DNA from: Roridomyces roridus
Lineage: Eukaryota > Basidiomycota > Agaricomycetes > Agaricales > Mycenaceae
Length of the DNA: 64,000 nt
Assembly: GCA_029378245.1 (NCBI GenBank)
Contig: JARKIF010000002.1
Span: 1,860,001 to 1,924,000 of the forward strand
Reading direction: 5' to 3'
Position 1 is the first letter of the stretch. The number at the start of each line of letters is the position of its first letter. The notes under the pieces are model-generated. The model did not search any database and was not told the DNA's origin. It saw nothing but the letters and a program-made list of their open reading frames with translations. The translations under genes and the position numbers were made by a program. Shown in pieces: positions 1 through 11,598 of this stretch.

Positions 1-593
1 GGGAAGAACGTGCCCTCTTTTCGATGACTTCCTTTTTCGCTGACTCGTGTAGAAATCGAAGACGCGAAACTGACAGGACGTCAGATAGGCTTTGGATGGC
101 CGTTGCTACCCCACCATTGGTACCCAATTAGGACGAGGACAAGGACCCATTTTCGTCCCTTTATCGTCCGTCGTCTAGCGCTGACTGTGACCCTGACATT
201 GTTCATTTATTTGTGGCGCTGGTTTGGACTGGGCGCGATGTTCCAAAGGCGCTTCCCTGACGTGAAAAAAGACGGACCCGAACAAAGCCCGGGCTTCCTT
301 TTTTTTTCTCAGAGGGCTGAGCAGTTTGTAGGCGGAGGAAATGCAGGAATAGCCAGCACCGTGTCCAGCCAGCCAGTTTCTGTGTGCCACCACCTCTTCA
401 ACGGCGACTTTTGGGGGAAAAAATTAAAAGCTCATTTGACTAAGTGATTGCAGAAGTGGAAGACTCTTTGATGCCGACCAACTGGCGCGGATCGGGAAGC
501 AGGCCTCGAGCTGCGTCGTCAGGATCTCGCTCAGGTTTCACGTCTGTTCTTTTCTTCTATAAGCACCCACTCGCCTTCTTCTCATCCGCCACC
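1..593. other. Upstream region of the Mei2-like gene; no gene supported
   Basis: No recognisable protein is encoded here; the short open frames on both strands have no family motif. The last 50 bases are pyrimidine-rich and run into a good start context (CACCATG at 591-597), as expected for a short fungal 5' UTR. The left window edge cuts whatever lies further upstream. Confidence 0.4.
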
Positions 594-3500
594 ATGTCGT
601 CTCCTCCCACCGACGAGAAACAATCCCTCAGGCCTCATCCGCCGCGTCTCCAACATTCGCCCTCCATGCCAAACATATGGTCCTTTTTTTTTCTACGCGT
701 TCCTAGTCATTGGGCCTCATTCTTCGCTAGGTTTCCGCCCCACTCCGGGCCTATCCCTCCCCGGTTGACCGAAGCTTCTGGCAAAGTTCTCGAGCGTCCC
801 GCGACTCCTCCATCCTCCACCGACCCGAATACCGATGCACAGACCGTCGCCGAGGATCCTAAACTTAACATCCGTCGCCGTATAAACTATGATCAGCCAG
901 CCGTGCTATTAACACCACCGCTCACTCCGTCTTCCAGCATCAGAACAGCTGGTAGCATCGAATCTAGTGCTAGTTATAATACTAGTCTCACTAGCCTCGA
1001 CTCTGCCTCGAGCAGCCTCAGTCGCGAGCAAGACATAGCTTTTACTGACAGCGACACCATCTCTACTCGTTTCTTGCTTGTACGCCATTTTTCTTGCTAT
1101 CCAACGGACGAAAACCCCATTTTTCATAGGTCAAGAATGTCTCCAGAAAGGTCACGTCCGAAGTATTGCAATTTGCTATCCTTCGGGCCTTGTCTGCACC
1201 CAAACTCGCCGCGCCCGTCGTCCCGTCCGCGTCGACAAGCCTTGTCCCGTCCGCGTCGACAAGCCTCGTGCTGTCCTCGTCGACAGCCCTCGTCCCAGCT
1301 TCCAATCCCCGCGCGCCTGTCTCGGACACAATAAAGGGTGTTTTTCTCCGCTATCACGAGTCGCATGGTATTGCAATTCTCGCATTTTACGATGTCCGAC
1401 AAGCAAAATCTGCGCTCCACCTTCTCTCTACGCCGACGACAGGAACCTTGTCCGACTGCGTCGACGGCGGCGGCGAGGGCAAGTGGCTCGAGTGCGCGTT
1501 CGTTACTGCTCCAGATCTCGCACATGTACGTGCATGTTTTTTTTGCGCCGATATTTTACTGAACAACACTTAGATGGTCGGCAAATCGGCCTTTCTCGCG
1601 GAGACTCAAGGCCTGTTCCTCCTCCAGGCCAACGTGGTCGGACTGGATACGAGCGGATCTGAGAAGCGAGTCATTGATATCGTGACATTAATCAACGTTC
1701 TCCAAGGGCATGGCGCAGTCAGGTCGTTCGGCCTCGCCCAAGAGTTTCAGCAGGTACGGGCGTCTGTCAATCCTCCTTTCAGACTGTTCATTTTTTTTCG
1801 TAGACTGCCTCTTGCAAGACCTTCCGCATCGAGTATTACGACGTCAAGGAAGCCAATGCCGCTTCCGAGGCTCTCCATACCAAGGTCTTTTTCGGCATGT
1901 ACTTGACGATCCTGGGACCTGATCCACGCGCACTCGAACCTCCAGCAATTACCAGTTGCATTCCGTTCCCCACCTCTCAAGCTGTCGTTCCACTCGAGCC
2001 CGCGTCTCAGAGGTTAACTATCGAGACCGAGGCTAAAGTACGGCCACGCAGTGTTAGCGTTGGTCATCAAATCGAGAGCTCCGCCGCGCGGCCTGCTCCA
2101 TCCGACTCGGCCGACTCTCCCCCCTATTTCTATACATCTCCTTCCACTTCCCCCAGCGATGTGATTACACCGCAAACTCCCGATTCCCATAGCCGCAAAA
2201 CGTCGAACCACCTTCTCTTCGATGCCGTCGGCCGGCCAGACGACGGATCAGCTCCGTCCGAGACTCTGAAGAGACCGCGCAGCGTTAGTCTCGACTCGGT
2301 CGCTTCACCTGGTCAACAGGGAGACGCCGACGCTACTCCACGTAAAGCAGTTGATGCCGGTGCTCCTGCGGAATACCACCGCCCACCTTTCTATCCGCCG
2401 CCGCCATTCTATAATGGCTGCCCAACCCCTCCGTTGCCCGCTCACTTTCCTTACGGATATCACCCTTATCCTATTCCACTGGCGGCTTCTGGCTTTCCCA
2501 CTTGTCCCCCCTCCCCGTACGGATACGAGTATGACCCTGCACACGCCGTCATGGGTCCGTGGCTGTTCGAGCAGGCGATGATGGTCCCGGCCGGTGCATA
2601 TCCCGGCGTGCCTTACTCTCCCATCAATGCTTCTCCGGTGAACGAGTACTGGCAAGGACCTCCACCGCCGCCGGTCCCTCAACACACCAGCTACTTCCAT
2701 CACCCCCCACCCCCGAACCCGCAGGGCGCTCTTCCGCTGCAGAAATTGCAGTCTTCGCCTCATCTACCGTTCGCGCTTAGCCCGACTCTATCGTCGCCCA
2801 CCACCCCGTCGTCGCGTGCTCTCACTGGCCCTATCCATGGCCCTCCGTCCACTGCGAGTGCTGCAGAGCGCAACCAGCTGAATTTGTCGCGGATCGAAGA
2901 CGGTCAAGACACCCGCACGACGGTCATGATCAAGAATATTCCTAACAAGATGAGCGACAGAGATCTCATGACATATATCGGAAACGTTTGTCCTCGCAAA
3001 ATCGATTTCCTCTATTTAAGGATGGACTTTAAAAACGGTGCGCTCGTCTCGCCACTCTGCATTCCGCACGATCTGTAACTGTTTCAAGGTTGCAATGTTG
3101 GATATGCATTCGTCAACTTCATCAGTGTACAGGATCTTCTTCAATTCGCCAAGGCGAAACTCGGTGAAAAATGGTACTTGCTAAGATCTCAGTGCGACAC
3201 CGGCAATACTTATCATCTTTCCCAGGAATATGTTCTCGAGTGAGAAGGTTCTACAGATGAGCTATGCCAACTATCAGTGCGTGGATTGTTTATCTCTGTG
3301 GGTCACCCAGCTAAGCGACAACTTGACAGAGGGAAAGAAGCTTTGGTCGAGAAATTCAAGAACTCGTGCATCATGGACGAGATACCGGCATGGCGGCCCA
3401 AGATCTTTTACTCGGAGCCTGGCCCCGAGCAGGGACTTCCCGAGCCTTTCCCAGCGCCGACGCATATGAAGAGGAAGGAGCGTAGCTCGTACAACCGCGG

Positions 3501-3711
3501 GCCTCTTTACGTCCCCGGCATGATGAACGGGCTTTCCCATAACCGGCGGCAGCAGCCAGGAGATGCCGAACGTCAACGGGATCGCGCGGTCCCACTTCGC
3601 CAGGGCGAACGACCCCGTCGTTTCTGGGACGCCGACCAACAGACCACCCCACTCACCCTTGCCGATCATATGGCTCTGATCTCGTTGGGGAAAATGACTG
3701 CGAAAAAATAA
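594..3711 (+). CDS. mei2-like: Mei2-like RNA-binding protein with three RRM-type regions
   Basis: The C-terminal Mei2-type RRM is clear. It reads TTVMIKNIPNKM then IDFLYLRMDFKNG, continues after an intron as CNVGYAFVNF, and after another as WNMFSSEKVLQMSYA, followed by a basic tail. Two more divergent RRM-like regions lie upstream: one around 1110-1560 (LLVKNVSRKVTSEVLQ, then GIAILAFYDVRQA) and one around 1620-1900 (SCKTFRIEYYDVKEA). They are separated from the C-terminal RRM by a long Pro/Ser/Tyr-rich linker. At least six introns are needed. The start at 594 sits in a CACCATG context. In fission yeast Mei2 binds a noncoding RNA and commits cells to meiosis; most fungal Mei2-like proteins are uncharacterised, so the meiotic role here is inferred. 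The first intron (about 680-730) is the least certain splice call. Confidence 0.85.
1220..1291 (+). repeat. 24-bp coding minisatellite, three units, in the first RRM
   Basis: Three consecutive 24-bp units start at 1220, 1244 and 1268. The first two are almost identical (GTCCCGTCCGCGTCGACAAG core) and the third has diverged. They encode an eight-residue period of the type VPSASTSL inside what appears to be a loop of the first RRM. The unit length is a multiple of three, so copy-number change keeps the frame. Confidence 0.85.
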
Positions 3712-4581
3712 GTGTGTACTACTATGCGGTCTCGTCGGGAGCGCCTACGGCGGCGGCGTTTTCCAGACTAACAGCTAACAATCCATCCATTTATTTACAC
3801 TTACCATATTTGAAACTACTTCAGTACTAATACAAGTTGTATCCCGCTCAAAATCCGATCTCGTTTCCCACCATCTTTCCGCCTTGACTCTTTCTGTCCT
3901 CTATCTTGTTCTTGATGCTCTCCGAGACTGTCCGTTCCGCCAATTCAGTCGCTGTCACAGCCACGGCCAAACATAGTATGGATCTACCTGTGGCTCGAAT
4001 CTCTTCATCTTCAAACTCAATACTGGACGGTTGAGCTCCGACTTTTTTTGTCTTGCATCTAGATATGTATGCACCTACGCGCGACAGTCTGCGTACCAGT
4101 CGGACCTCGGGACACTGCATGGGTTACCCGTATTCACTTCGGCTTTACCTTTTTTGAACTGTGGGCGTTGAATGACTCCTTATGGTCCGCGCCTCTCCGC
4201 GTTCCCACTCAACTCCAACAAGTTAGTATTTCTCAGGATCTCTGTGCGATTAGCACACTACTGATTACAGCCACTAGCTAGGTCAATCCTGGTCAATCTC
4301 TGCGGCGTCCCGAGTGGATTTGGCGGCTCAGAGCCACAACCTTGCCGTTTTTCTTTCGGCGGCTGTGTTGCCAGATCGCCGGATTACGATTGGGCTATTG
4401 AAATGTCAGACCATTGAACAAGTCGCAGGCTCTTGTGTGCCTTACCAAGGAAACATCAGCTGTTTCTGTTAACCGAGAATGGGACTCCGAGCCTCCGACA
4501 ATGCCGTGAATACAGCGGAAGCGTACAAAAGGGCCTCGGACCCCACACCATTTCCCCAGATCATCTTGCATCCCGACCGCC
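3712..4581. other. Intergenic spacer between the Mei2-like gene and the FNT transporter
   Basis: This 870-bp stretch must hold the 3' end of the Mei2-like transcript and the promoter of the transporter gene. I see no conserved protein, RNA gene or repeat in it. Small open frames on both strands lack recognisable motifs and are treated as chance. Confidence 0.4.
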
Positions 4582-6073
4582 ATGGAACGCAGTACTCTCC
4601 CACCCGCTGAAGTTGCAGTCGTCTTCCTCAAGCAAGCTCTTGTGAAACATCGTGAACGCTATGATGTCATCTTCTTCAAGGCGGTCAGTACTACCTTTGG
4701 CTTTTCCCTTCTGAGACCTAATCTTGGACTTAGTTCTCGGCTGGGGTCATGCTTTCGTTCAGTGAGTACTTTAGGCTTCGTGGGGGACGCAACTTATCGA
4801 GTTATCCAGGTGGTCTATTGTCCGAGGTCATGTCTGGGGGCTCGCCGGGCCTCACCGCGAGCAACCCCGGCCTTGTGAAAGTTCTCGGCGGCTTCGTTTT
4901 CCCGGTCGGACTCGTCATGTATGTGCCTTTTTTTTTGTCTTTACTTCTGTTCGCTGATCGCGCCTCAGGATCGTATTGCAAGGTCTCGAGTTGCTCACCA
5001 GCAACATGTTGGTTCGTGTCTCCGCCCTTCACTTGAGCGCACTGATTTACTGAGACTGCAGATACTTCCCATGGCTGTGGCCAAGGGTGTCATACCGTGG
5101 TGGAGCCTGCCCTTGAACTGGCTTATTGGTATCGTGCTACATTCCTTAAAGAAAACCAAAATCTCACGCGCGGCTTTGATAGTCACCTTTGGCAATCTCG
5201 TCGGCTGCCTCTTCTTTGCGGCTCTCTTGGTGCGCTGTAAGAAGCCCAGATTTTCTTTCTTCTACTTCCGCTGAATCCCAGCAGACAGTGGTATACTCGA
5301 CGCCGAACCGTACCACGCGTATGTCATCTCTTTCGCCACGTGAGGATTCTCTCTCGTATGTTCTTCCTCGGTCTTACTCACGCCCGTGCTATTATCAGAA
5401 AGAAGGCGGAGCTCGAGTGGCATCAGATTTTCGTTCGTCTTTTAATACTCGCTCGTGCCTGAATGTGCTTCTGATGGCGGTGAAAAGTTGCGCGCCATAG
5501 GGTGCAACTGGTTGGTGGCCGTAGCGATCTGGCAATCAACTGCTGCAAAGGAGACCATGTCCAAGGTTCTGTTGATTCGTTTGGCGTATTTGTGGAGTCT
5601 AAACCCGACACAGATTCTCGCCATCTGGCTCCCTATTTGGCTCTTCATTGCTTGTTCTTTTGAACACAGTAAGCTCTTTTGTTCAGAGCCAGCCAGTATA
5701 CTGACCTATTTAGTCGTCGCAAACATGTTCTCCATCCCACTGGCCATCATGTTCCATGCACCAGGAGTATGTTCGCTTCATTGTTTTACCATTTTGCTCT
5801 GATTGACCTTGTCCAGATATCTCCTGCATTCTATATTCGCAGGTACGGTTCTTGTCTGAACACTATCCTTCAGTCACTGATCGTCTGTCCAGGTCCCTGA
5901 TTGCTACCTTTGTCGGCAACATGGTCGGTGCGTTGTTCGTGGCTCTGCCCGCAGTTCATTGGTACCTGAGAGACTACGACGTCGGTGGGCTTCGAAACGC
6001 AGAAGCTGGCGAAAGCGAGGCGAGTCTGAGGGATGCAGGCAGTGATAATAATTCAGAAGTCAAGACGAAATAA
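4582..6073 (+). CDS. Formate/nitrite transporter (FNT) family membrane protein
   Basis: The spliced product is about 300 residues with six hydrophobic segments, as in the FNT family of pentameric anion channels. Family signatures are present: FFKAFSAGVMLSFGG in the first helix; LLTSNMM, the equivalent of the LFTGN motif; FGNLVGCLF; CNWLVAVAIW; an EH...VANMFSIPLA segment; and GNMVGALF near the end. The tail is short, acidic and hydrophilic, ending in KTK. Introns fall between most membrane segments, e.g. after FFKA and around 4920-4970. FNT proteins move formate, nitrite or related small anions across the plasma membrane. No nitrate assimilation gene lies nearby, so the substrate cannot be assigned from context. 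Confidence 0.85.
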
Positions 6074-6102
6074 TGTCTTTGTATAGTACAGTAATGCCTT
6101 CT

Positions 6103-7426
6103 TTACGGCAATGAGGTGACCCATTCACCAATCTTCCCCAATGCTTGGCCTCGTTCGGGTTCCATTACGCCATTATCAATGGCCAAGAAATCATGCACGG
6201 CGTCCTCTGCCTCAAAGTACTCGACCTTGCTCCCCAGATCCTTGGCCATGCGCTCGTGCAGGGTGCGAATGGAGTCGCGGAGCACCTCGGCACCACCATT
6301 TACGATGAACGTCCGAGGGAAGCCGGTGAATTCGACATCCCAGATGTGCTTGGACGCCGGGGAGATGTACGGGTTCTCCTCTGCCGCACCAACGCCGAAG
6401 GGGCCAGTGAAAGCAGTAACGGGGTAGTTGTATTGCTCAGGCTGGACACCGGGGATGTAGTCGGATTTGGGGCAGGTGAAATAAGAGGATTCGGGGGTCA
6501 CGTGTGAGTTACCCAAATCGCACCAGGGGGAGAGCAGGAGCAGGGCTCCGGGCAAAGGAAGGGCGTTCGTCTCGACGAGATATCTCATGAACGCCAGTGC
6601 GAGATTGCCGCCGGCTGAATCACCTTCCACTATGATGTCGGACGGAGCGAAAAACTAGGTAACTAAGGTCAGCAAACGCAGGTGATGGAAATGAGACTGA
6701 AACCTGGAGAAGATAATTGTAGCCCGTTAACGCGTCAATGAGGGCGGTCGGGAACGGGTGCGCGACTGCAAATGGTTTCGTAGACGAGAGACGGTATTCG
6801 ATTGAAAAGGTGCGGTGCACACGGTCGACGCGATCTAGAATGCCTTTTGCTATGCCGGCACTGGGATCGGTCGGGTGTGCCGAGAGACGCGTGTATGCAC
6901 CGCCATGGAGCGCATAGACAATCTTCTCTCCAGGCATAAGGGTGCCTCGAGTGCTATGGTTGCCTTGGGCTTGTAGAGCCAATAGCCAGGTAACCTCACT
7001 GGTTGCACAGACACGATAGAAGCCCAAAGTTTGACTTTGCCACGAAGGAGGTCGTCTTGCGGCGGGTCGACCCAAACACCGTGGTAGCCAACACCGGGAA
7101 CGAGGGCTAGATGGGACGGTGAGATCACCAGAGGACCGACGTATGAACCAAGGTCGATTAGATGGCGCAACATGTTAATATGCATTGTGCGTGCCCATGA
7201 CCATGACTGTCGCGGGCGCAATGATCTGTGCACGTCGTCGGTCAGTCGTTACATACCGCGGAGGAGCGGTGAGAGCCCAGTACGGAGGACCAGTCGTTAC
7301 ATACCGTGGAAGAGCGGTGAGAGCCCAGTACGGGACCACGACGAAGGCGGCTGCTAGTTCATAAGAGAGATACAAGGCCTTCAATGGCTGGTGTCGCCAT
7401 GCGGCGTAGGTGTCCGGGGAAGACAT
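6103..7426 (-). CDS. Alpha/beta hydrolase fold-3 (HSL-like) esterase/lipase
   Basis: The protein carries the oxyanion-hole sequence ALHGGAY, the nucleophile elbow EGDSAGGN, a likely acid residue in GGAEVLRDS and the catalytic histidine in DAVHDFL, in the order of hormone-sensitive-lipase-type hydrolases. It starts at MSSPDTYAAW (start codon 7424-7426), with a hydrophobic N-terminal segment (AAAFVVVPYWALTALP) that may anchor it to a membrane. Introns lie near 7226-7304, 6930-6985 and 6650-6710. The first intron carries a duplicated 5' splice site (separate entry). The gene is divergent from MCM2, with about 120 bp between start codons. The substrate is unknown; carboxyl-ester hydrolysis is the family activity. 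Confidence 0.85.
7243..7336 (-). repeat. Tandem 48/46-bp duplication spanning a 5' splice site
   Basis: Unit A (7243-7290) and unit B (7291-7336) are near-identical and differ by a few substitutions and a 2-nt indel. On the minus strand each unit carries the coding end PYWALTA(L/P)PR followed by the donor GTATGT. The two donors (at 7304 and 7256) are 48 nt apart and in the same frame. With the acceptor at 7226 they give introns of 79 or 31 nt; only the longer is of normal fungal size. Confidence 0.85.
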
Positions 7427-7547
7427 TGTATTGCTTTGAGACCATTGTTGCCGGCTCCAAGTATATGTCCTGCCGAGCGCGGCCAACACTTTCAAAGTCC
7501 GCCCAATTACACGCGACGCGTCCTTGACCACCCACCACCACCTCACC

Positions 7548-10500
7548 ATGGTCAATCCTCCTCCATGTCGCTCTGAACGCGTAAAACTGACATTGCTCAC
7601 TTCCAGGACACTCCTCGTCGCGCCAAACGCCAACGTTCAGTCTCACCCGGGGCCGGGTCCTCTCCTCCACAGCCAGGGACTCCCCCTTCCAGACCCGACT
7701 CTCTCCCTCCCTCATCTCCGCCCCAGCCGTTCTCCGACACGGATGATAGTGTGGACGAACGCGACGCGGTCCGTAACATCGACGAGGACGACGAGGACGC
7801 AGAGGGTGAAGATCTCTTTGGTGAAGACGCATTGGAAAAGTGCGCGTTATTTGTCTACTTTACGCGCCTCTTTTCTTACTGGATACCTTCTAGCGACTAT
7901 GCTGCCAACGAACTCCTCGACAGATACTCGGACGCGGACATTAACGACGACGAAGAGTTGGAGGAGCTTTCGGCTGCTGCTCGTCGTGCCGCCGAGCTGA
8001 AAATGGACCGTCGCGATCGTCTCCAGGGCGCAGGCAGGCGCGCCGCTGGTCGTCGTCGTGGCCCTAGCTTCGTCGATGATGATGACATGGACGAGGGTGA
8101 TGAGGACGAAGAAATGGTTTCGCGCATGAAAAAGCGGACAAGGAGGCCGTACGATGAGCGACGCGACATTGATGACATGGATGGCGTGGAAGGTGTAAGT
8201 GGTCCTGCCACCCGATCTTTTTCACGGCTTAGCTTGATTCTCAGGAAATACCTCTCGAGCAACTGAGTGACATCAAGGCAAAGTCAATCGTCGAATGGAT
8301 TGCCAATGACCTCGTTCGCCGCTCCATAGTGAAGCATTTCCGTCTGTTCTTGACCACCTACACGGACGAAAACGGCGCTTCTGTCTACGGGCAGCGCATT
8401 CGTGCCCTTGGTGCAAGTAAGTGTCTTGTCCTCTTTTCTTTTCCGCGACTCATGGTTGTGCCAGACAACGCCGAATCACTAGAGGTTTCCTACCTTCACC
8501 TGGCCATGTCCAAGCCCATTTTGGCGTACTTCCTCACCAACGCCCCTGCCCCGATGTTCGAAATCTTCGATGAAGTTGCACTCGAGGCCATCCTGGTTTA
8601 CTTCACCGGATACAAGCGCATACATTCGGAAATCCATGTCCGTATTTCGGACCTCCCCTTGAGCTCCTCACTGCGAGACTTGCGCCGCTCGAACCTCAAT
8701 AATCTCGTCCGTGTCACCGGCGTCGTGACCAGACGGAGCGGTGTATTCCCTCAACTCAAGTATGTCAAATTCGACTGCAAAAAATGCGGTGCCCTCCTTG
8801 GTCCGTTCTACCAAGACGCGACACGCGAAGCGAGCGAAGTCCAGATCAGTTTCTGCGGCAACTGCGAAAGTAAAGGACCCTTTCCCGTCAACTCTGAGCA
8901 TGTTCGTTGTTCTTTTTTCTATCCTGCCAGGGACTGAATAACCTTCGCAGACTGTATACCGAAACTACCAAAAGATGACCCTCCAAGAATCACCAGGATC
9001 TGTTCCGGCCGGCCGGCTACCTCGGCACCGCGAGGTCGTTCTGCTGTGGGATTTGATCGACAGCGCAAAGCCTGGGGAAGAAGTTGTGAGTAGTCGTGCT
9101 CATTTTGTGTTTCTGTGGTTCTGAGTTTTTCAGGAAATTACTGGCATCTATCGCAACAACTTTGATGCATCCTTGAATGCCAAAAACGGCTTCCCCGTAT
9201 TTTCCACTGTCATCGAGGCAAACCACGTCAACAAAAAGGAGGACTTGTTTGCTGCCTTCCGGTTGACGGAGGAAGACGAGAGGGAGATGCGGAATCTGGC
9301 TCGTGATGACCGGATCAGGAAGCGGATCATCAAATCTATTGCGCCATCAATCTACGGTCACGAGGATATCAAGACGGCCATCGCGCTCTCGCTTTTTGGC
9401 GGCGTGGCAAAGGACATTGATCGCAAATTCCGTGTCCGAGGCGATATCAACGTGCTGCTTCTGGGCGATCCAGGTACCGCCAAATCTCAATTCCTCAAGT
9501 ACGCGGAAAAGACGGCCCATCGATCTGTGTTTGCCACTGGACAGGGGGCGTCGGCGGTTGGTTTGACGGCCAGCGTCCGCAAGGATCCTGTCACTCGCGA
9601 GTGGACGCTCGAGGGTGGCGCCCTAGTTTTGGCGGACAAGGGGACATGCCTAATTGATGAATTCGACAAGATGAACGACTCTGACCGTACTTCCATTCAT
9701 GAAGCTATGGAACAGCAGACAATCTCGATCTCAAAAGCCGGTATTGTAACGACGCTGCAAGCCCGCTGCGCAGTCATCGCCGCTGCCAATCCCATTCGTG
9801 GTCGATACAATCCGACCATCCCCTTCCAGCAGAATGTGGAACTGACAGAGCCCATTCTGTCGCGTTTCGACGTGCTTTGCGTGGTCAAAGATAACGTGGA
9901 TCCTGTCACGGACGAGCTGCTTGCGCGTTTTGTGGTGGGCAGCCACCTGCGGAGTCATCCCAAGTTTGAGAAGGAGCAGGACGAGATGGAAGTTGGCACG
10001 ACCTTGGATGCTGACATTATTCCTCAAGATATTCTGCGCAAATACATCATGTATGCGCGCGAGAAGATATCACCCAAGCTGCATGCGTTGGACCAGAACA
10101 AGCTAGCTGACTTGTTTGCGGACTTGCGGCGGGAGTCACAGGCGACGGGGTCGTATCCTATCACCGTCCGTCATTTGGAGAGTATGATTCGGATGGCGGA
10201 GGCCAGCGCAAAGATGGCTCTGCGAGAGTATGTGCGCGCGGACGACATTGATGTTGCGATCGAAGTTGCTGTAGGCAGCTTCGTGAGCGCGCAGAAGATG
10301 AGCATAAAAAAGACCCTGCAACGGGTGAGTGGTGTTTTTTTTTTCTATGTTTGCACGTAACTAACCCTTTTTCAGGGCTTCCGTAAATACCTTACCCAAA
10401 GCAAGGACCACGAAGAACTGCTGGCGTTCCTGCTCGGCGGGCTTGTCAAGGACAAGGCTAGACTGCATCAGCTACAGCGTTACGAGCAACCCGAGCTGGT

Positions 10501-10651
10501 CACGGTCAAGTTGTCTGAGCTGGAAGCAAGGGCAAAGGACCACGAGATATTCGATATCAATCCCTTCCTGCGATCCAAACTGTTCTCGACCAATGGGTAC
10601 AGCGTGAACGAGGACGGGTTCATCGAGAAGCGGTTCCGCAAGGCTAACTAG
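7548..10651 (+). CDS. MCM2: DNA replication licensing factor MCM2
   Basis: This is a subunit of the MCM2-7 replicative helicase. An acidic, Ser/Pro-rich N-terminus typical of MCM2 ([15 protein letters not shown], then many Asp/Glu) leads into the MCM N-terminal domain, with a zinc finger [11 protein letters not shown]...CGNC and an OB region containing [15 protein letters not shown]. The AAA+ core shows Walker [10 protein letters not shown], Walker [10 protein letters not shown], sensor region [11 protein letters not shown] and arginine finger SRFD. The C-terminus is a winged-helix region ending FRKAN. There are several introns (e.g. near 7840-7895, 8195-8245, 8415-8465, 8900-8950, 9086-9134 and 10325-10376). 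The first exon is uncertain: the ATG at 7548 followed by a 59-nt intron joins to the conserved N-terminus but needs a weak GTCAAT donor. Confidence 0.95.
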
Positions 10652-10749
10652 TGCTTTCCATGTATTTCTTTTTTAGTGTAATCTGTGTGTATTAAATGTT
10701 TTTCTATTCTGTTATAGAATCGAGTGGGGTGGGGGCAGTCTATTTACTT

Positions 10750-11538
10750 TTACTGCTCGGCGGAGGGAGCTTTTGAGTCGACCGGTGAATCGCTGGACGG
10801 TGCCGGATCGACATTTTGGGCAGCTTCCTTCTCGGCGGCCTCCTCCGCCGCAGCCGCCTCCTCGTCGTCGGCGATTTCTGTTCACGGAGATGAGCCAACG
10901 ACGGACTACGATGAGATGGACATACCGGCGGCGTAGACCTCTGGGTGTTCGCGGAAACAGTTTTGCATGCCCTGGAATTTTTCGACGCAGTTGATACCCT
11001 TTGGTTCGTCCTCCGAGTAGATGAAACATGAAAAGGCTTCACGGAACTGTGGACCACAGGGCCCGTGAGCCATTCCTCCGAGGCAAGAGCAGTCCCAGTT
11101 GATTTCTCCAGTTTCGGGGTTGTATGCGCCTCCGCCGCCAGAATACTCTGATTCGGACTGGCCCTCATCAGCGGGCACGGGTTCGGAAGAGACGATAGGT
11201 GCATCCAGACGCTCTTCTGGAGGTGCCGGAGATGCTGGCACCGGCACGCGTCCGACAGAATGTAATAGGTGGCTCGTGAAAGTGGGCAGCTCTTCTGGAG
11301 ACTTGCCAGGAGCTAACACAAGATGAAAACACGCGCATGAAAAAGTATATTGTTGCTCACAGGATTCGCGTTGAGGCGGCGGGCTGTCGAGAGCAATTGT
11401 CTGCGTGCCGAAAAAGGCTACGGTCGCTGCAGTCCCGACGGCCAGAGCATATTTGGAGGCTCTGGAGGGTTTCGGAGCGGCTTGAGATTGGATGTAGCGC
11501 GCAAGAGGAATACGCGTCCGAGAGAGGCGGGCAAACAT
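10750..11538 (-). CDS. MIA40: Mitochondrial intermembrane space import oxidoreductase Mia40/Tim40
   Basis: Mia40 oxidises and traps small cysteine-rich proteins entering the intermembrane space. The N-terminus is a basic mitochondrial targeting sequence followed by one membrane segment ([15 protein letters not shown]), then an acidic linker and the CHCH core. The core has the twin CX9C motifs ([11 protein letters not shown] and [11 protein letters not shown]). The redox centre, normally CPC, reads CSC here ([16 protein letters not shown], around 11060-11095). An intron after VYAA joins an Asp/Glu/Ala-rich tail ending APSAEQ with the stop at 10750-10752; another lies near 11316-11362. The gene is divergent from ERCC1, with about 60 bp between start codons. 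Confidence 0.93.
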
Positions 11539-11598
11539 GAAGGAGCGGAAGAAAGCAGCTTACGAAGATGCGATGCCGAACGGCCGACGCGTCTCTCA

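Noticed and set aside
3848..4120. 90-residue open frame on the minus strand in the Mei2-FNT spacer
   Set aside because: No similarity recognised, no splice or start context, and coding-like composition absent.
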